NCBI GenBank assembly: GCA_021787365.1 | Contig: JAJYMB010000027.1 | Coordinates: forward strand, 1 to 64,000 | DNA length: 64,000 nt | Source of the DNA: Actinomycetes bacterium | GTDB taxonomy: Bacteria > Actinomycetota > Acidimicrobiia > Acidimicrobiales > Palsa-688 | Direction of reading: 5' to 3' | Part shown: positions 1 to 11,861 of the stretch, piece by piece | Position numbering within the stretch: the first letter of the stretch is position 1 | Layout: each line of letters begins with the position of its first letter | The notes under the pieces: model-generated | What the model was told of the DNA's origin: nothing | The model's input: only the letters and a program-made list of their open reading frames with translations | Databases searched by the model: none | Translations under genes and position numbers: made by a program

Positions 1-386
1 ATCTCGTAGTCGAGGCAGCAGGCACCAACGAAGCGGTGCTGTCGGCGCTGGGGGCGGCCCGCCGGGGAGGGACCGTGCTCCTGCTCGGGCTCCCCCCGCA
101 CGGCTCCGTGGCGCCGGTCCCCGTTGACGACCTCGTCAACGGTGACCTCCTCGTGCGCGCTAGCTTCGGCTATTCGTCTTCGTCATTCTCTAGGGCTCTC
201 GGCCTCATTGTCGGTGGCCAGTTGAAGCCCGGCGTCCTCGTCACCCACCGCTACAGCCTGGAACAACACGAGCAAGCCGTCAGGCTGCTGCGCGAGGCGG
301 AGCCAGGCGAAGCGCGGGGCAAGGTGGTGCTGCGCATAAGCTCAGGCGACGACACAGAGACATCTCGGTCCTCGGCACCGGCTTGA
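1..386 (+). CDS. Zinc-type alcohol dehydrogenase family protein, C-terminal part (cut by window edge)
   Basis: The frame is open from the first bases of the window and ends at a TGA at 384-386, so only about the last 128 residues are present. They contain the end of a Rossmann fold (VEAAGTNEAVLSALGAARRG followed by GTVLLLG) and the C-terminal substrate-domain segment with a closing KVVLRI strand. This is the usual layout of medium-chain, zinc-dependent alcohol/polyol dehydrogenases (threonine or sorbitol dehydrogenase-like). The zinc ligands and the start lie outside the window, so the substrate cannot be stated. The next gene, a DapA-family enzyme, begins about 20 bases downstream on the same strand. 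The two probably share an operon for degrading a sugar or sugar acid; that link is inferred. Confidence 0.8.
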   Translation, partial: LVVEAAGTNEAVLSALGAARRGGTVLLLGLPPHGSVAPVPVDDLVNGDLLVRASFGYSSSSFSRALGLIVGGQLKPGVLVTHRYSLEQHEQAVRLLREAEPGEARGKVVLRISSGDDTETSRSSAPA

Positions 387-406
387 GGGCTGGCGTCGGG
401 GACACA

Positions 407-1309
407 ATGTCGCTTTATGGCGTTTTCCCAGTTTTGCAAACGCCTTTTGACGACCTCGGCCAGATGGACGAGTCATGCTTGCGTCGTGAAGTCGACTGGG
501 TGTTCGAGGCAGGGGCCGCGGGCGTCACGGTGGCCATGGTCTCGGAAATCCTTCGGCTGGAGCATGACGAGCGGCGTGAGCTGGCCGGGCTGGTCTGCGA
601 TGCCGCCGCTGCTCGCGGCCCGGTGGTCATAAGCGTGGGCGCCGAAAGCACGGCTGTCGCAGTCCGTTTGGCTGAGCACGCGCAGGCGGTTGGGGCCGCG
701 GCAGTGATGGCGATCCCACCGGTGTCGGTGACCGCATCGGAAGCCGAGCTCTACGACTACTACGAGGCCCTCCTAACTTCGACCGAGGTTCCCGTGGTCG
801 TCCAGGACGCGAGTTCCTACGTGGGTTCTCACCTGCCTATCGGCGTGATGGCGCGCCTCCACGAAAGCCACCCCGAGCGTGTCTATTTCAAGCCCGAAGC
901 GCAGCCGCTCGGCCCGAGGCTGTCCGCGCTCCTGGCCGCCACGAGTGGTTGCGCCCGAGCCCTTGACGGCTCGGGTGGGGTTGCCCTCATTGAGACCCAC
1001 CGCCGGGGCCTCGTCGGCTCCATGCCAGCCGCCGACGTGTGCTGGGCCGTGGTGCGCATGTGGCGGGCGTTGGAGAAGGGGGATTATGACAGCGCGTACC
1101 AGGTCAGCCTGCCGTTGTCCGCGTTGCTCGCAGTCCAAACGAGCCTCGACAGCTACATAGCCGTCGAAAAATACCTCTTGGTCAAGCAGAAAGTGTTCGA
1201 GAGCCCGGAGCGTCGCGGCCCCTTGGAGTTCAAGCTGGACGAGATCACCACCGCCCATGTTGACAAGCTGTTCGGCATGCTCCAGGCGGCCTGCGGGCAA
1301 GCGGGTTGA
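407..1309 (+). CDS. DapA / N-acetylneuraminate lyase family protein (class I aldolase or dehydratase)
   Basis: The protein is 300 residues from the ATG at 407, close to the usual family length of 290-310. The frame is open back to a TTG at 383, but the ATG gives the typical N-terminus (YGVFPVLQTPFDD). The Schiff-base lysine is K162 in VYFKPEAQP, matching the position of K161 in E. coli DapA. The catalytic tyrosine is probably Y138, but its context is VQDASSYVG instead of the YNVPxRTG seen in true dihydrodipicolinate synthases. A biosynthetic DapA role is therefore unlikely. A catabolic role on a 2-keto-3-deoxy acid or related hydroxy-keto acid fits better, and the dehydrogenase just upstream agrees. 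Family assignment is firm; the substrate is inferred. Confidence 0.85.
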   Translation: MSLYGVFPVLQTPFDDLGQMDESCLRREVDWVFEAGAAGVTVAMVSEILRLEHDERRELAGLVCDAAAARGPVVISVGAESTAVAVRLAEHAQAVGAAAVMAIPPVSVTASEAELYDYYEALLTSTEVPVVVQDASSYVGSHLPIGVMARLHESHPERVYFKPEAQPLGPRLSALLAATSGCARALDGSGGVALIETHRRGLVGSMPAADVCWAVVRMWRALEKGDYDSAYQVSLPLSALLAVQTSLDSYIAVEKYLLVKQKVFESPERRGPLEFKLDEITTAHVDKLFGMLQAACGQAG

Positions 1310-1439
1310 TGCTTGCGCCGCGGCCGGGCCAGGCGCGGCAGCCCGGCCGGCGCTTCAGAGCGCAGGCGATCTCCGAGAGAGGCTAGGACAGTACCCAGGG
1401 CGCGTCGGCTCGTGCCGGTTTTTCCTGACTCCGAGCGAT

Positions 1440-2010
1440 CAGTTCTTCGTCGTTCGGCCTTACGGTGGCTGTGGCTGCGGGCTCCTACCGCCCCGGAAGC
1501 CTCCTCGAACTGGGATGGCTGGCCGGGACGTTACTCGTGGTCAACGCAGCGCTTTTGCCGGCCTCGCCGGCACCCCCGATGTCCGCGAACAAGGTGGCCA
1601 AGGTCCTCTCCTGGTTGGCGGCGCCGGCCGTTGGGACCGTAGCGCTCGTGCCGTCCGGCACGCTTTCCAAGAACGCCTGGAGCGCACCTTGAAGTCGAGG
1701 CGGGCCCTACCTTGCCCGATCGGGGTTGCCTTTTTCGACCTCGACCGTTTAAGCACGTGAACGACAGCCTTGGTCACTTCTACGGAGACAACCTGCTGAA
1801 GGCGGTGGCGAAGGCCCTCGTAGGGGCGGTCCGAGCGGGTGACCGGTGGCCCGGATGGGCGGGGACGAGTTTGCGGTCCTGTTCTCTCCCGTCGCCTCCC
1901 CAGAAGAGGTCGTGGGGGTCACTCGACGGGCGCTCGGAGCGAGCAGAGGGGCTCACTGTCGACGGCTGTTCGGGGCAGCCGACAGCGAAGCCGAAATAGC
2001 CAAGAGGGCC
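1440..2010 (+). pseudogene. Decayed diguanylate cyclase (GGDEF) gene with three frameshifts
   Basis: Pieces of one GGDEF protein are spread over three reading frames. A membrane-sensor segment (GSYRPGSLLELGWLAGTLLV) is read near 1480-1600. FQERLERTLKSR and AFFDLDR follow in a second frame to about 1753. The third frame then gives FKHVNDSLGHFYGDNLL (about 1747-1845), and the first frame resumes with RMGGDEFAVLF from 1846. The GGDEF signature itself is intact, but no frame joins it to the rest. The start and most of the sensor are missing. The end runs into the open frame of ftsH. This is a dead gene unless the shifts are sequencing errors. Confidence 0.8.
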
Positions 2011-2171
2011 CTGCTCGGCCTGGGTCGCGAAGACGGCTCGGCAGGAGAAACCGTGTTTCCCACCGGCGCCACCCCACAGCTAGGGCCGCCAGCCAGGCTC
2101 GCCGGCGTGCCACTGCCCGGGCCCCTGTCGCTCCGCCCCCGCCACCGCGCTGGCGCCACTACCTGTGGCTG

Positions 2172-4073
2172 GTGGCTGCGGCTATGTTCATCGTCCTGTT
2201 CCTGTTCCTGCCGGCCACGACGCCAGGTGAGCACGAGACGCTGAACTACTCGCAGTTCCTGGCCAATGTCAGCGCCGGCCACGTGGAGACGGTCACGATC
2301 GGCGCGAACGGGCAGGCGACGGGCAAGCTGTCAAACGGCCGGACCTATTCGACGGTGATACCTGCTCAAGCGGGTCAGGATTTTCTCACCAAGCTGGAAG
2401 CTTCTGATGTCCAGATCACCGCGACGGTCCCGGGCGTCTCCTTCGGTTCTCAAGTCCTGTCGTTCTTAATCCTGCTGTCCCCGTTCCTCATAATCGGCTT
2501 CTTGTGGTACCGGATGTCGAAGAGCGCGGGAGGTCATCTCCAGGGGGTGCTCGGCGTCGGGCGCTCCAGGGCCAAGGTATTCGACGCCGAACGGCCTTCG
2601 ACGACCTTTGCCGACGTTGCCGGGTACGAGGGCGCCAAGCTCGAGATCCGTGAGGTGGTTGAGTTTCTGCGTCAAGGCGAACGGTACGCGCTGGCTGGGG
2701 CGAAGGCGCCTCGGGGCGTGCTCATGATAGGGCCTCCCGGGACGGGGAAGACTCTGCTGGCCCGGGCGGTGGCGGGCGAAGCAGCCGTCCCGTTTTTTTC
2801 CGTGACGGGGTCGAGCTTTGTCGAGATGTTCGTGGGCGTCGGCGCGGCGCGCGTGCGCGACCTGTTTACGGAGGCGAAAAAGCGAGCACCGGCGATCGTT
2901 TTCGTCGACGAGATCGACGCGATCGGCCAGCGCCGCTCGGGGACCGGCGCGATGGTAGCGAACGACGAGCGCGAGCAGACCCTCAACCAACTGCTCTCGG
3001 AGATGGACGGGTTCGAGCCGGCGGCCGGCATCGTCGTGCTTGCGGCCACGAACCGGCCGGAGGTGCTCGACCCGGCGTTGCTGCGGCCCGGGCGCTTCGA
3101 CCGCCAGGTGACGATCCCGCTCCCCAACCTGTCAGAGCGGCGGGCCATCCTCGAGGTGCACTGCCGCGGCAAGCAGTTGGACGCAGGAGTGGACCTCGAC
3201 GTGGTGGCGCGCGGTACTCCGGGGTTCTCCGGGGCAGACCTCGCCAACCTCGCTAACGAGGCAGCGATCAACGCGGTGCGCGCCGGGCGACATGTGCTGC
3301 TCGCGGAGGACTTTGCCGAGGCCCGGGACCGCATCATCCTGGGGCGCCGGGAAGGCTCCAACGTCCTCCTCCCCGAGGAGAAGCAGACCGTGGCCGTGCA
3401 CGAGGCCGGTCACGCCCTCGTCGCCGTTTACTCGCCGACGGCGGACCCGGTCGCCAAGGTGACGATCCTTCCCGCCGGCCAGGCGCTCGGGGCAACCGAG
3501 CAACTTCCCGCCGTGGAACGCCACATGTACGGCGAGGACCACCTTTACGACATGCTGTCGGTCATGCTCGGCGGTCGCGCCGGCGAACTGGTCCTGCTCG
3601 GCCAGGGCTCGACCGGGGCCGCGAACGACCTGGCCCGAGCTACCGAGTTGGCGACGAAGATGGTGCGCGAGTTCGGCCTGTCGTCCAGGATCGGGCCGGT
3701 CGGCTACCCGTCGGGCGGGTCGGTCTTTCTAGGTGGCGGCGGGGCTGCGCTTTCAAGCCGGCCCTTCGCTGAGCAGACCCAGGCCGCGATCGACGACGAA
3801 GTAGCGCGACTGGTGAAGGAAGCCGAGCAGCGCGCCAGCGAGATCTTGCAGGACCACCAGGACGTGTACTCACGGCTCGTCGCCCTCTTGCTCGAGCGCG
3901 AGACCGTCGATGGTGACCAGGTTTACGCGCTCGCAGGGCGCGCCCCGCCGGGGGGAGGCGCTACGGTGAGCCCCGAGGACGCGCTCCACCTGGCCGGACG
4001 GGGTGAGCCGGGCCAACCTGGTGGACGGGCCGCCAGCGGCTCTTCGCCGGACACGCGCACCAGCGCGGCATAG
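2172..4073 (+). CDS. ftsH: ATP-dependent zinc metalloprotease FtsH
   Basis: FtsH is a membrane-anchored AAA+ protease that extracts and degrades membrane and short-lived cytosolic proteins. Counted from a GTG at 2172 (633 residues), the Walker A GPPGTGKT is at 187-194. Walker B ([11 protein letters not shown]) and the second region of homology ([21 protein letters not shown] region) follow, and the zinc site HEAGH is at 410-414. A second transmembrane segment lies before the ATPase. The start is unclear. The frame is open back to a GTG at 1839 and reads a family-like cytoplasmic tail (PPPPPRWRHYLW) just before 2172, yet no ATG, GTG or TTG lies between. The native start may have been lost when the upstream GGDEF gene decayed. 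The C-terminal 50 residues are low-complexity. Confidence 0.92.
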   Translation: MAAAMFIVLFLFLPATTPGEHETLNYSQFLANVSAGHVETVTIGANGQATGKLSNGRTYSTVIPAQAGQDFLTKLEASDVQITATVPGVSFGSQVLSFLILLSPFLIIGFLWYRMSKSAGGHLQGVLGVGRSRAKVFDAERPSTTFADVAGYEGAKLEIREVVEFLRQGERYALAGAKAPRGVLMIGPPGTGKTLLARAVAGEAAVPFFSVTGSSFVEMFVGVGAARVRDLFTEAKKRAPAIVFVDEIDAIGQRRSGTGAMVANDEREQTLNQLLSEMDGFEPAAGIVVLAATNRPEVLDPALLRPGRFDRQVTIPLPNLSERRAILEVHCRGKQLDAGVDLDVVARGTPGFSGADLANLANEAAINAVRAGRHVLLAEDFAEARDRIILGRREGSNVLLPEEKQTVAVHEAGHALVAVYSPTADPVAKVTILPAGQALGATEQLPAVERHMYGEDHLYDMLSVMLGGRAGELVLLGQGSTGAANDLARATELATKMVREFGLSSRIGPVGYPSGGSVFLGGGGAALSSRPFAEQTQAAIDDEVARLVKEAEQRASEILQDHQDVYSRLVALLLERETVDGDQVYALAGRAPPGGGATVSPEDALHLAGRGEPGQPGGRAASGSSPDTRTSAA

Positions 4074-4101
4074 CCCCTCTCCTGGTAGCACGATGGCCGG
4101 G

Positions 4102-4692
4102 TCATTGCAGCGGTGAACCCTCCTGTGTCAGGCCTGGCCGGAACTGGTCGGCTGGTCCCAGGACCGGCACTCTCCGGGTACCCAGGCGAGCAGTGGTCCT
4201 CACCAACTGGAGGGACCCGAGCGGCAGTCCGATCAGTACCAGGGCAGGGTCCAGCAAGCCGAGCAGGCTAGCAGCTGTGGCTTCCAGTACGAAAAGTGGC
4301 CCCGTCGTGACCACGTTGCGCACGGCCAGTTTGACCGCTGAAGACCAAAGGTCCAATACAGGCGCTAAAGGGTGCCGCGCGCTGAGCAGGAGGGTATAGC
4401 CGGCGCTGCTCAGGGCTATCACTAGGGCGGCCAAGCCCGAGCCGAGGCAAACCCAGTCCATGAGGTTGGCCCCGCCAGCAAAGAAGTGGATCTCTTGAAG
4501 CGCGACGAGGGCGGCCAAGATGGGTACGCCAACCCGAGCAACCGTGCGGAGAGACGCCCTGGCCCGGAGAGCCGTCACGAACTCCCTCACGACCCGGTCT
4601 TCCCCTTCCACCCGCCAGCGCTCGAGGGCGACCGTTGCCGCGTCGCGCGCCAGCGGCAGCGTCAGGACAGGTAAGGAGGCGACGACTAACAC
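4102..4692 (-). CDS. YesL-like (DUF624) membrane protein, N-terminus uncertain
   Basis: The product is a four- to five-helix membrane protein of the YesL/DUF624 type. It opens with ASLPVLTLPLARDAATVALERW, then has a basic loop (EGEDRVVREFVTALRAR) and several hydrophobic segments. YesL proteins usually sit in sugar ABC-transporter operons; their molecular role is not established. The only available start is a GTG at 4692. The same frame continues upstream and reads SIVAALRTIFNFLALNLV, the normal first helix of the family, so the true N-terminus has probably lost its start codon. It lies directly behind a permease fragment, which suggests it is the last survivor of a deleted sugar-uptake operon. 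Confidence 0.6.
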   Translation of the reverse strand: MLVVASLPVLTLPLARDAATVALERWRVEGEDRVVREFVTALRARASLRTVARVGVPILAALVALQEIHFFAGGANLMDWVCLGSGLAALVIALSSAGYTLLLSARHPLAPVLDLWSSAVKLAVRNVVTTGPLFVLEATAASLLGLLDPALVLIGLPLGSLQLVRTTARLGTRRVPVLGPADQFRPGLTQEGSPLQ

Positions 4693-4744
4693 GAGGTTGA
4701 GCGCAAGGAAGTTGAAGATGGTCCTGAGTGCAGCGACGATGCTC

Positions 4745-5095
4745 TTCTTGGCGCCTGGTTGTTGATGTACACGAGCGGCCCGATGAAGTCGTTCCAGCAG
4801 TAATGAACTGGAACAATGTGGAGGTCCTTGTAGATGACGAATAGGGGTATGAGGGTGGCGAAGAGGGGAATGAGCAGGTTGCTCACCATGACCTGGAAGA
4901 TCACGTCACGCCCCCGCCAGCGAATACGTGAAAAGCCGTACGCTACGAGGCTGCTCGACAGGCACACCCCGACGATCGTCACGCCGGCGTACATAAGCGT
5001 GTTGAGGATGAACCTGTAGAAAGGTACGGCCGAGAGCATGTCGGGGTAGTTGCTCCAGAGGAACGGGTGAGGCCACCACACGGCCGGTGTCGTAA
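4745..5095 (-). pseudogene. Sugar ABC transporter permease (MalG type) with internal deletion
   Basis: Reading leftward, the frame gives the family-like segment WWPHPFLWSNYPDM, then helices of a MalG-type permease (FILNTLMYAGVTIVGV, VSNLLIPLFATLIPLFVIYK). After DLHIV it jumps straight to CWNDFIGPLVYINN, which in intact permeases lies roughly 90 residues later. The whole EAA-loop region that docks on the ATPase is therefore missing, so the product cannot work as a permease. The N-terminal arm is also replaced: upstream of about 5095 the DNA encodes a piece of a LacI protein in a different frame. Confidence 0.75.
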
Positions 5096-5340
5096 CCCCA
5101 ATCGGCGTCCCACCCATCGAGCAGCGGCTTTGGTACGGGTGCGCCGGCTTGTTCGAGGGCTGAACGCCAACCCGACATGCGCTTCGTCCCGCCGGTCCAA
5201 CTCGGGATGGACAAGTGGTGCACGCTAAGGTGTCCGAGGCGAAGGAGGTAATCGGTCGCATCCTTGGCCGCTTGGTACTCGTCGATCCAAACGGACGGGT
5301 GCCTGAGCACCTCGCCCTCGGCCGGTGCGGGGATCATCGC
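5093..5340 (-). pseudogene. LacI-family regulator, fragment of effector-binding domain
   Basis: Reading leftward, one frame gives VWIDEYQAAKDATDYLLRLG, then HLSVHHLSIPSW, RMSGWRSALEQAG and GWDADWGYDTG. This is the recognisable middle of a LacI/PurR effector domain. There is no helix-turn-helix and no C-terminal third. At about 5095 the similarity stops and the permease fragment starts in another frame. The fragment lies divergent to the alpha-galactosidase gene and may be what is left of its former regulator. Confidence 0.7.
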
Positions 5341-5379
5341 GGCTGTGGGCACCGTGGGTGCACGGGGAACGGTCACATC

Positions 5380-5394
5380 GGACTTGTCAAGTCC
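5380..5394. promoter_or_regulatory. 15-bp palindrome upstream of alpha-galactosidase (candidate operator)
   Basis: GGACTTG-T-CAAGTCC is a perfect inverted repeat with a one-base centre, 63 bases before the alpha-galactosidase start. It fits an operator in size and place. The adjacent LacI fragment makes a LacI-type site possible, but LacI sites usually have a CG centre, so the cognate protein is unknown. Confidence 0.45.
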
Positions 5395-5457
5395 TTTCCG
5401 GCCTAGGCAGAGTGGGAGCCTGGCCCAAGGGGGCGTGACAGGAGCAAGGAGGACGTT

Positions 5458-7674
5458 GTGGCTGCTGAGAAGACCGCAGGCAGGGCCATTGGTGCGCTGC
5501 AAGTCGCGTGGACCGACGGTTCGCTCTCTCTTCGCGTCGACGTGGACGAGCGGGGCACCCCCAAGGTGGCCCGCCTCGGGCCGGTGACCTTCTCGGGCCC
5601 GGTCGACGGCCAGGATGCCAAAGGCGACGGCGGCGTTGCCAGCGCGCGCCTGCCCCTCGTAGACGTGGTGACGGCAGGGGCCGGCCGCTCGAAATCGAGC
5701 CGGCGCTACGCCGAGTCGGTCACAGGGGGGCGGCTCCGCTACGTGGCGCACGAGGAACGAGACGACGGGCCGTGGCACGAGCTCAGGATCGAGCTGGACG
5801 ACCCCGCTTCTGGCCTGGGTGCAGAGGTCGTCTACCGGGTGCTCGTTGGTACTGGCGTGCTGCGCTCCTGGACGCGCCTTCATAATCCCGGGCCCCGGCC
5901 CGTCACTGTCTCGTCCGTGACTTCTTTCCTCGCTCCTGGGTTGGCCGGCCCGGGTGGGCTCCTCGATGAAGTCGACCTCTGGTGGGCGGACAACGAGTGG
6001 CTGGGGGAGGACCGCTGGCATTCCCGGCCGTTCCGCGACGCACTGCCGGATCTCGGCTTGGAAGCTCACGCCGGCACCGATCCCCGAGGCATGTTCGGGC
6101 TAACGAGCGAGGGGAGTTGGCCTTGCGGCACCTACCTACCCATGGGTGCCGCAGTCAACCGCAGGACGGGCCACACGTGGCTATGGCAGGTCGAGCACAA
6201 CGGGGCTTGGCACTGGCAGGTGGGGGAGAAAGCAATCGCCGGCAGGCGGGACGGCTACCTCGCTCTGCTCGGCCCGACCGACACCGAGCACCACTGGAGG
6301 CTCACCCTCGCCCCGGGCGAGAGCTTCGAGACGGTCCCGGCTGCGCTGGCCGTTTCCGCTGACGGCTTGGAAGCGGCGGTCGGCGCGCTCACCAACTACC
6401 GGCGCGCCGCGAGGCGCCCGCACGAGGACCACCGGCGCCTGCCGGTCATCTTCAACGACTACATGAACACGGTCATGGGAGACCCGACGACCGAGCGCCT
6501 CTTACCGCTGATAGACGCGGCGGCACGCGCCGGCGCTGAGTACTTCGTTATCGACGCCGGCTGGTACGCAGGTAGAGGCGAGCACTGGTGGGACACGGTT
6601 GGTGCGTGGTCGCCGTCAAAGAGCAGGTTCCCGGGCGGGATCGAGGAGGTGCTCGGGCGCGTACGAGATCGGGGGATGGTGCCCGGCCTCTGGCTGGAGC
6701 CAGAGGTGGTCGGGGTGAAGAGCCCGGTCGCCGGCGAGTTGCCGGCGGCGGCCTTTTTCCAGAGGAGCGGTGAGCGCGTGGTCGAAAACGGGCGCTACCA
6801 GCTGGACTTCTCTCACCCTGCCGCCCGGCAGCACCTCGACACGGTGGTGGACCACCTCGTGGGCGACCTCGGTGTCGGCTACCTGAAGATGGACTACAAC
6901 ATAAACATCGGTCCTGGCACCGACAACGTTGGGGGCAGCGCCGGCGCCGGCTTGCTGGCGCACAACCGGGCCTTCCTCGGGTGGGTGAGCGGGTTGCTCG
7001 ACCGCCATCCAGGCTTGACCATAGAGAGCTGCGCCTCGGGCGCCATGCGGAAGGACTTCGCCACCCTTTCGGTGTTCCAGCTCCAGTCCACGAGCGACCA
7101 GCAGGACTTCTTGCTCTACCCGGCCATTGCGTCGGCCGTGCCGATGTCGGTTGCCCCCGAGCAGGGCGCGGTTTGGGCCTACCCTCAACCGGGCTGGACG
7201 AGCGACGCTATCGCCTTCACGATGTGCAACGCGCTTTTGGGCCGTGTCCACCTCTCGGGGCACCTGGACAGGATGTCGGCACCCGAACTGCAACTCGTCG
7301 CCGAGGCGATAGGTGTCTACAAGCAGGTAAGGAGCGATTTGGCGCGCGCCGTCCCCTTCTGGCCGCTCGGGCTCCCGCGTTGGGACGACCCTTGGTTCGC
7401 GTTGGGCATGCGCACGCCCGAAGTGACTTACGTTGTCAGCTGGCACCGTGGGCCGATCGGCCGGCAGGCGAGCCGGCAGGCCAGTGAAGCGGAGGAGCCG
7501 GCCCTCCTCGTGCAGCACTTGAAGGGCAAGCACGCCTCTGCGGAAGTGCTTTACCCAACGGCTGGTGCCGGCGTCGAGTGGCACCCACCAGCCGGCGAGC
7601 TCACGGTCAGACTGCCCCGGGTGCCGTCCGCCTGCCTGGTGGCCTTGAGGCACTCCGCACGGTCGAGCTCCTAA
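5458..7674 (+). CDS. Alpha-galactosidase, glycoside hydrolase family 36
   Basis: This 738-residue protein has the GH36 plan: an N-terminal beta-sandwich (to about residue 320), a (beta/alpha)8 barrel, and a C-terminal beta domain. The barrel begins with YFVIDAGWYAG. The nucleophile is D479 in YLKMDYN and the acid/base is D533 in SCASGAMRKD. It should release terminal alpha-galactose from melibiose- or raffinose-type sugars. No signal peptide is present, so it acts inside the cell. The GTG start at 5458 follows a good ribosome site, AAGGAGG, four bases away. It stands alone beside remnants of a transporter and regulator. A second, differently built GH36 enzyme lies at 32460-34694. Confidence 0.93.
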   Translation: MAAEKTAGRAIGALQVAWTDGSLSLRVDVDERGTPKVARLGPVTFSGPVDGQDAKGDGGVASARLPLVDVVTAGAGRSKSSRRYAESVTGGRLRYVAHEERDDGPWHELRIELDDPASGLGAEVVYRVLVGTGVLRSWTRLHNPGPRPVTVSSVTSFLAPGLAGPGGLLDEVDLWWADNEWLGEDRWHSRPFRDALPDLGLEAHAGTDPRGMFGLTSEGSWPCGTYLPMGAAVNRRTGHTWLWQVEHNGAWHWQVGEKAIAGRRDGYLALLGPTDTEHHWRLTLAPGESFETVPAALAVSADGLEAAVGALTNYRRAARRPHEDHRRLPVIFNDYMNTVMGDPTTERLLPLIDAAARAGAEYFVIDAGWYAGRGEHWWDTVGAWSPSKSRFPGGIEEVLGRVRDRGMVPGLWLEPEVVGVKSPVAGELPAAAFFQRSGERVVENGRYQLDFSHPAARQHLDTVVDHLVGDLGVGYLKMDYNINIGPGTDNVGGSAGAGLLAHNRAFLGWVSGLLDRHPGLTIESCASGAMRKDFATLSVFQLQSTSDQQDFLLYPAIASAVPMSVAPEQGAVWAYPQPGWTSDAIAFTMCNALLGRVHLSGHLDRMSAPELQLVAEAIGVYKQVRSDLARAVPFWPLGLPRWDDPWFALGMRTPEVTYVVSWHRGPIGRQASRQASEAEEPALLVQHLKGKHASAEVLYPTAGAGVEWHPPAGELTVRLPRVPSACLVALRHSARSSS

Positions 7675-8208
7675 GTAGTTTCGTCTACCTGTCACATTCT
7701 CCCGCTGTAGTTCGTCATTACGGGTAGACCGGCGAGAGAACGTCGGCGTGACAGCAACAGGCCAGCAGCGGCCGGCCTGCGGATTACGGGAAGCGATCAT
7801 GTCCCAGCTGACGGCAACTTCTCTCGGCCCCGGTACGAAAACCTCGGGGGCACTAGCGCTGCCCTACGACCCCGGTGCTGCGGCGAGCTGTAAGAAAGAT
7901 CGCCCATCACCCCTCCGAGGGGCGGCGCCGGGGCTGGGTTAACAACGCTTTGGCCCCCTCCCGTTCCCGCTGGGCCGGCTTTGCATGCGCCAGTTGGCCC
8001 ACGACCTCGACGGCAGGCTGCTGCTCACCTCGGCCCAGGTCAGCTCGCCAACCGCCGTCGAAGTGGTGCCCCTCGGCGGTGGCTCTGCGCCAAGCCGGTT
8101 ACCCGGTCCGGGTCGAAGGCGGTGGCGCCGTCGTCGCCGCGGTGGAGACCGGGGGCCAACTGCGATCACTCCCGGGACCACATGGCTGAAGCCGAGGAGA
8201 GGCACCGA
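7675..8208. other. 534-bp stretch with no gene that I can support
   Basis: Short open frames occur on both strands but none has a family-like sequence or a convincing ribosome site. On the plus strand MRQLAHDLDGRLLLTSAQ (from 7985) and, one frame away, ALRQAGYPVRVEGGG (about 8090-8140) look protein-like and could be one frameshifted remnant. Directly after the alpha-galactosidase stop, GTCTACC (7683-7689) and CTGTCAC (7689-7695) have exact complements at 7723-7729 and 7748-7754. These are interleaved and could give a pseudoknot-like 3' end. Confidence 0.4.
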
Positions 8209-9012
8209 TCACGCTGAGGCTTTGGCCGCAGGCACTGCGACTGCTTTCAGCCAGGGCCGGGCGAGGACCCAGGATGGCATTGGGTCGAATGTCTCGGTCG
8301 ACTGGAAGACGAAGCCCGCCTGGGTTATGGCACCGGCAATGTCGCGGTCTGGGTGGCAGCCGGCGTTGAAGCATGACCATATGGGCTGGAGGGTCCGCTG
8401 CCACTTGGCGAAGCCGTCCGCGGCCCGTACGTGTTCGAGCACGGCGAGACGGCCGCCAGGGCGCAGGACACGGCGCACTTCCGAGAGGGCGGCGGGGAGG
8501 TCTCGCACGCTGCAGAGCACACAGGTGCAAACGACCGCGTCGAAGGTGGCGTCCTCGAAGCCGAGCGCCTCAGCGGCGTCGCCCCTCACCTCGACCGGGA
8601 CGGGAGCGCCGGCTGCCTTGGTGGCCAAGCGTCCCCGCATCCACGGGTCGGGCTCGGCCGCCACAACCTTTCCCGCGCTTCGGAAATGGGCCAGGTTGGC
8701 CCCGGTGCCTGCGCCGACGTCGAGCACGAGCCCACCGATCCCAGCCAGCAAGGCGGAGCGGTGGGCGCCTAGCACCGCGCGCTCCAAAGGAGCGGTCACG
8801 GGGTCGTAAACCGCAGCGAAGATCCGGTGCCCTCCCCTTTGGCTGAAAAACGGAGCGCGCTGAGGCCACCGGCTCCTTCCCTTCGCGTCGGGACCAGCAT
8901 CCTGGGGAAACCTTTCCACTTCTTTAAAGCTAGGCGCCTGGGCCTTGGGCGCGCCTCGGGCCGAGGGCGGACGTGGCCGGGTTGCCTGCGACCTGGTACC
9001 CGAGAGGCCCAT
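8209..9012 (-). CDS. Class I SAM-dependent methyltransferase
   Basis: The SAM-binding motif I is VLDVGAGTGANLAHF, followed by an acidic residue at the end of beta-2 (VVAAEPDPWM), the motif near FDAVVCTCVLCSV, and the post-motif VRRVLRPGGRLAVLEH. The arrangement resembles small-molecule or lipid methyltransferases of the UbiE/METTL7 kind; the substrate is unknown. The first 70 residues read from 9012 are low-complexity and not family-like. The conserved part begins at RGGHRIFAAVYDP, and no good start codon precedes it, so the true N-terminus is unsettled. The gene is divergent from furA. Confidence 0.75.
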   Translation of the reverse strand: MGLSGTRSQATRPRPPSARGAPKAQAPSFKEVERFPQDAGPDAKGRSRWPQRAPFFSQRGGHRIFAAVYDPVTAPLERAVLGAHRSALLAGIGGLVLDVGAGTGANLAHFRSAGKVVAAEPDPWMRGRLATKAAGAPVPVEVRGDAAEALGFEDATFDAVVCTCVLCSVRDLPAALSEVRRVLRPGGRLAVLEHVRAADGFAKWQRTLQPIWSCFNAGCHPDRDIAGAITQAGFVFQSTETFDPMPSWVLARPWLKAVAVPAAKASA

Positions 9013-9055
9013 GGCTTGCTCGAACGCGCATGCGTTGCTCCAGCCGCAGAAGCCC

Positions 9056-9084
9056 TTGACAGAGTCGAGGATTGGAACAATAGT
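9056..9084 (+). promoter_or_regulatory. furA promoter with overlapping palindromic operator; leaderless start
   Basis: TTGACA (9056-9061) and AATAGT (9079-9084) are separated by exactly 17 bases. The transcription start would fall at about 9091-9092, on the GTG start codon of furA. A perfect inverted repeat, ATTG-GAA-CAAT, covers 9071-9081 and overlaps the -10 box. It is a natural site for autorepression by FurA. Mycobacterial furA is known to be leaderless and self-regulated, which supports this reading. Confidence 0.7.
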
Positions 9085-9091
9085 GTGACTT

Positions 9092-11817
<2,726 letters not shown>

Positions 11818-11833
11818 CAACCCGCCTGTCGGT

Positions 11834-11861
11834 GGGGCGGTGGCCGGCGGGCCACCGCCCC
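11834..11861 (+). terminator. GC-rich hairpin after katG
   Basis: GGGGCGGTGGC (11834-11844) and GCCACCGCCCC (11851-11861) form a perfect 11-bp stem with a six-base loop, 16 bases after the katG stop. There is no T-tract, which is common for actinobacterial terminators. It could serve the convergent gene at 11981 as well. Confidence 0.65.

Noticed and set aside
4906..6069. 387-codon minus-strand frame across the alpha-galactosidase start
   Set aside because: Only the piece at 5093-5340 is protein-like (LacI fragment); the rest is antisense to the alpha-galactosidase or out of frame in the permease remnant.
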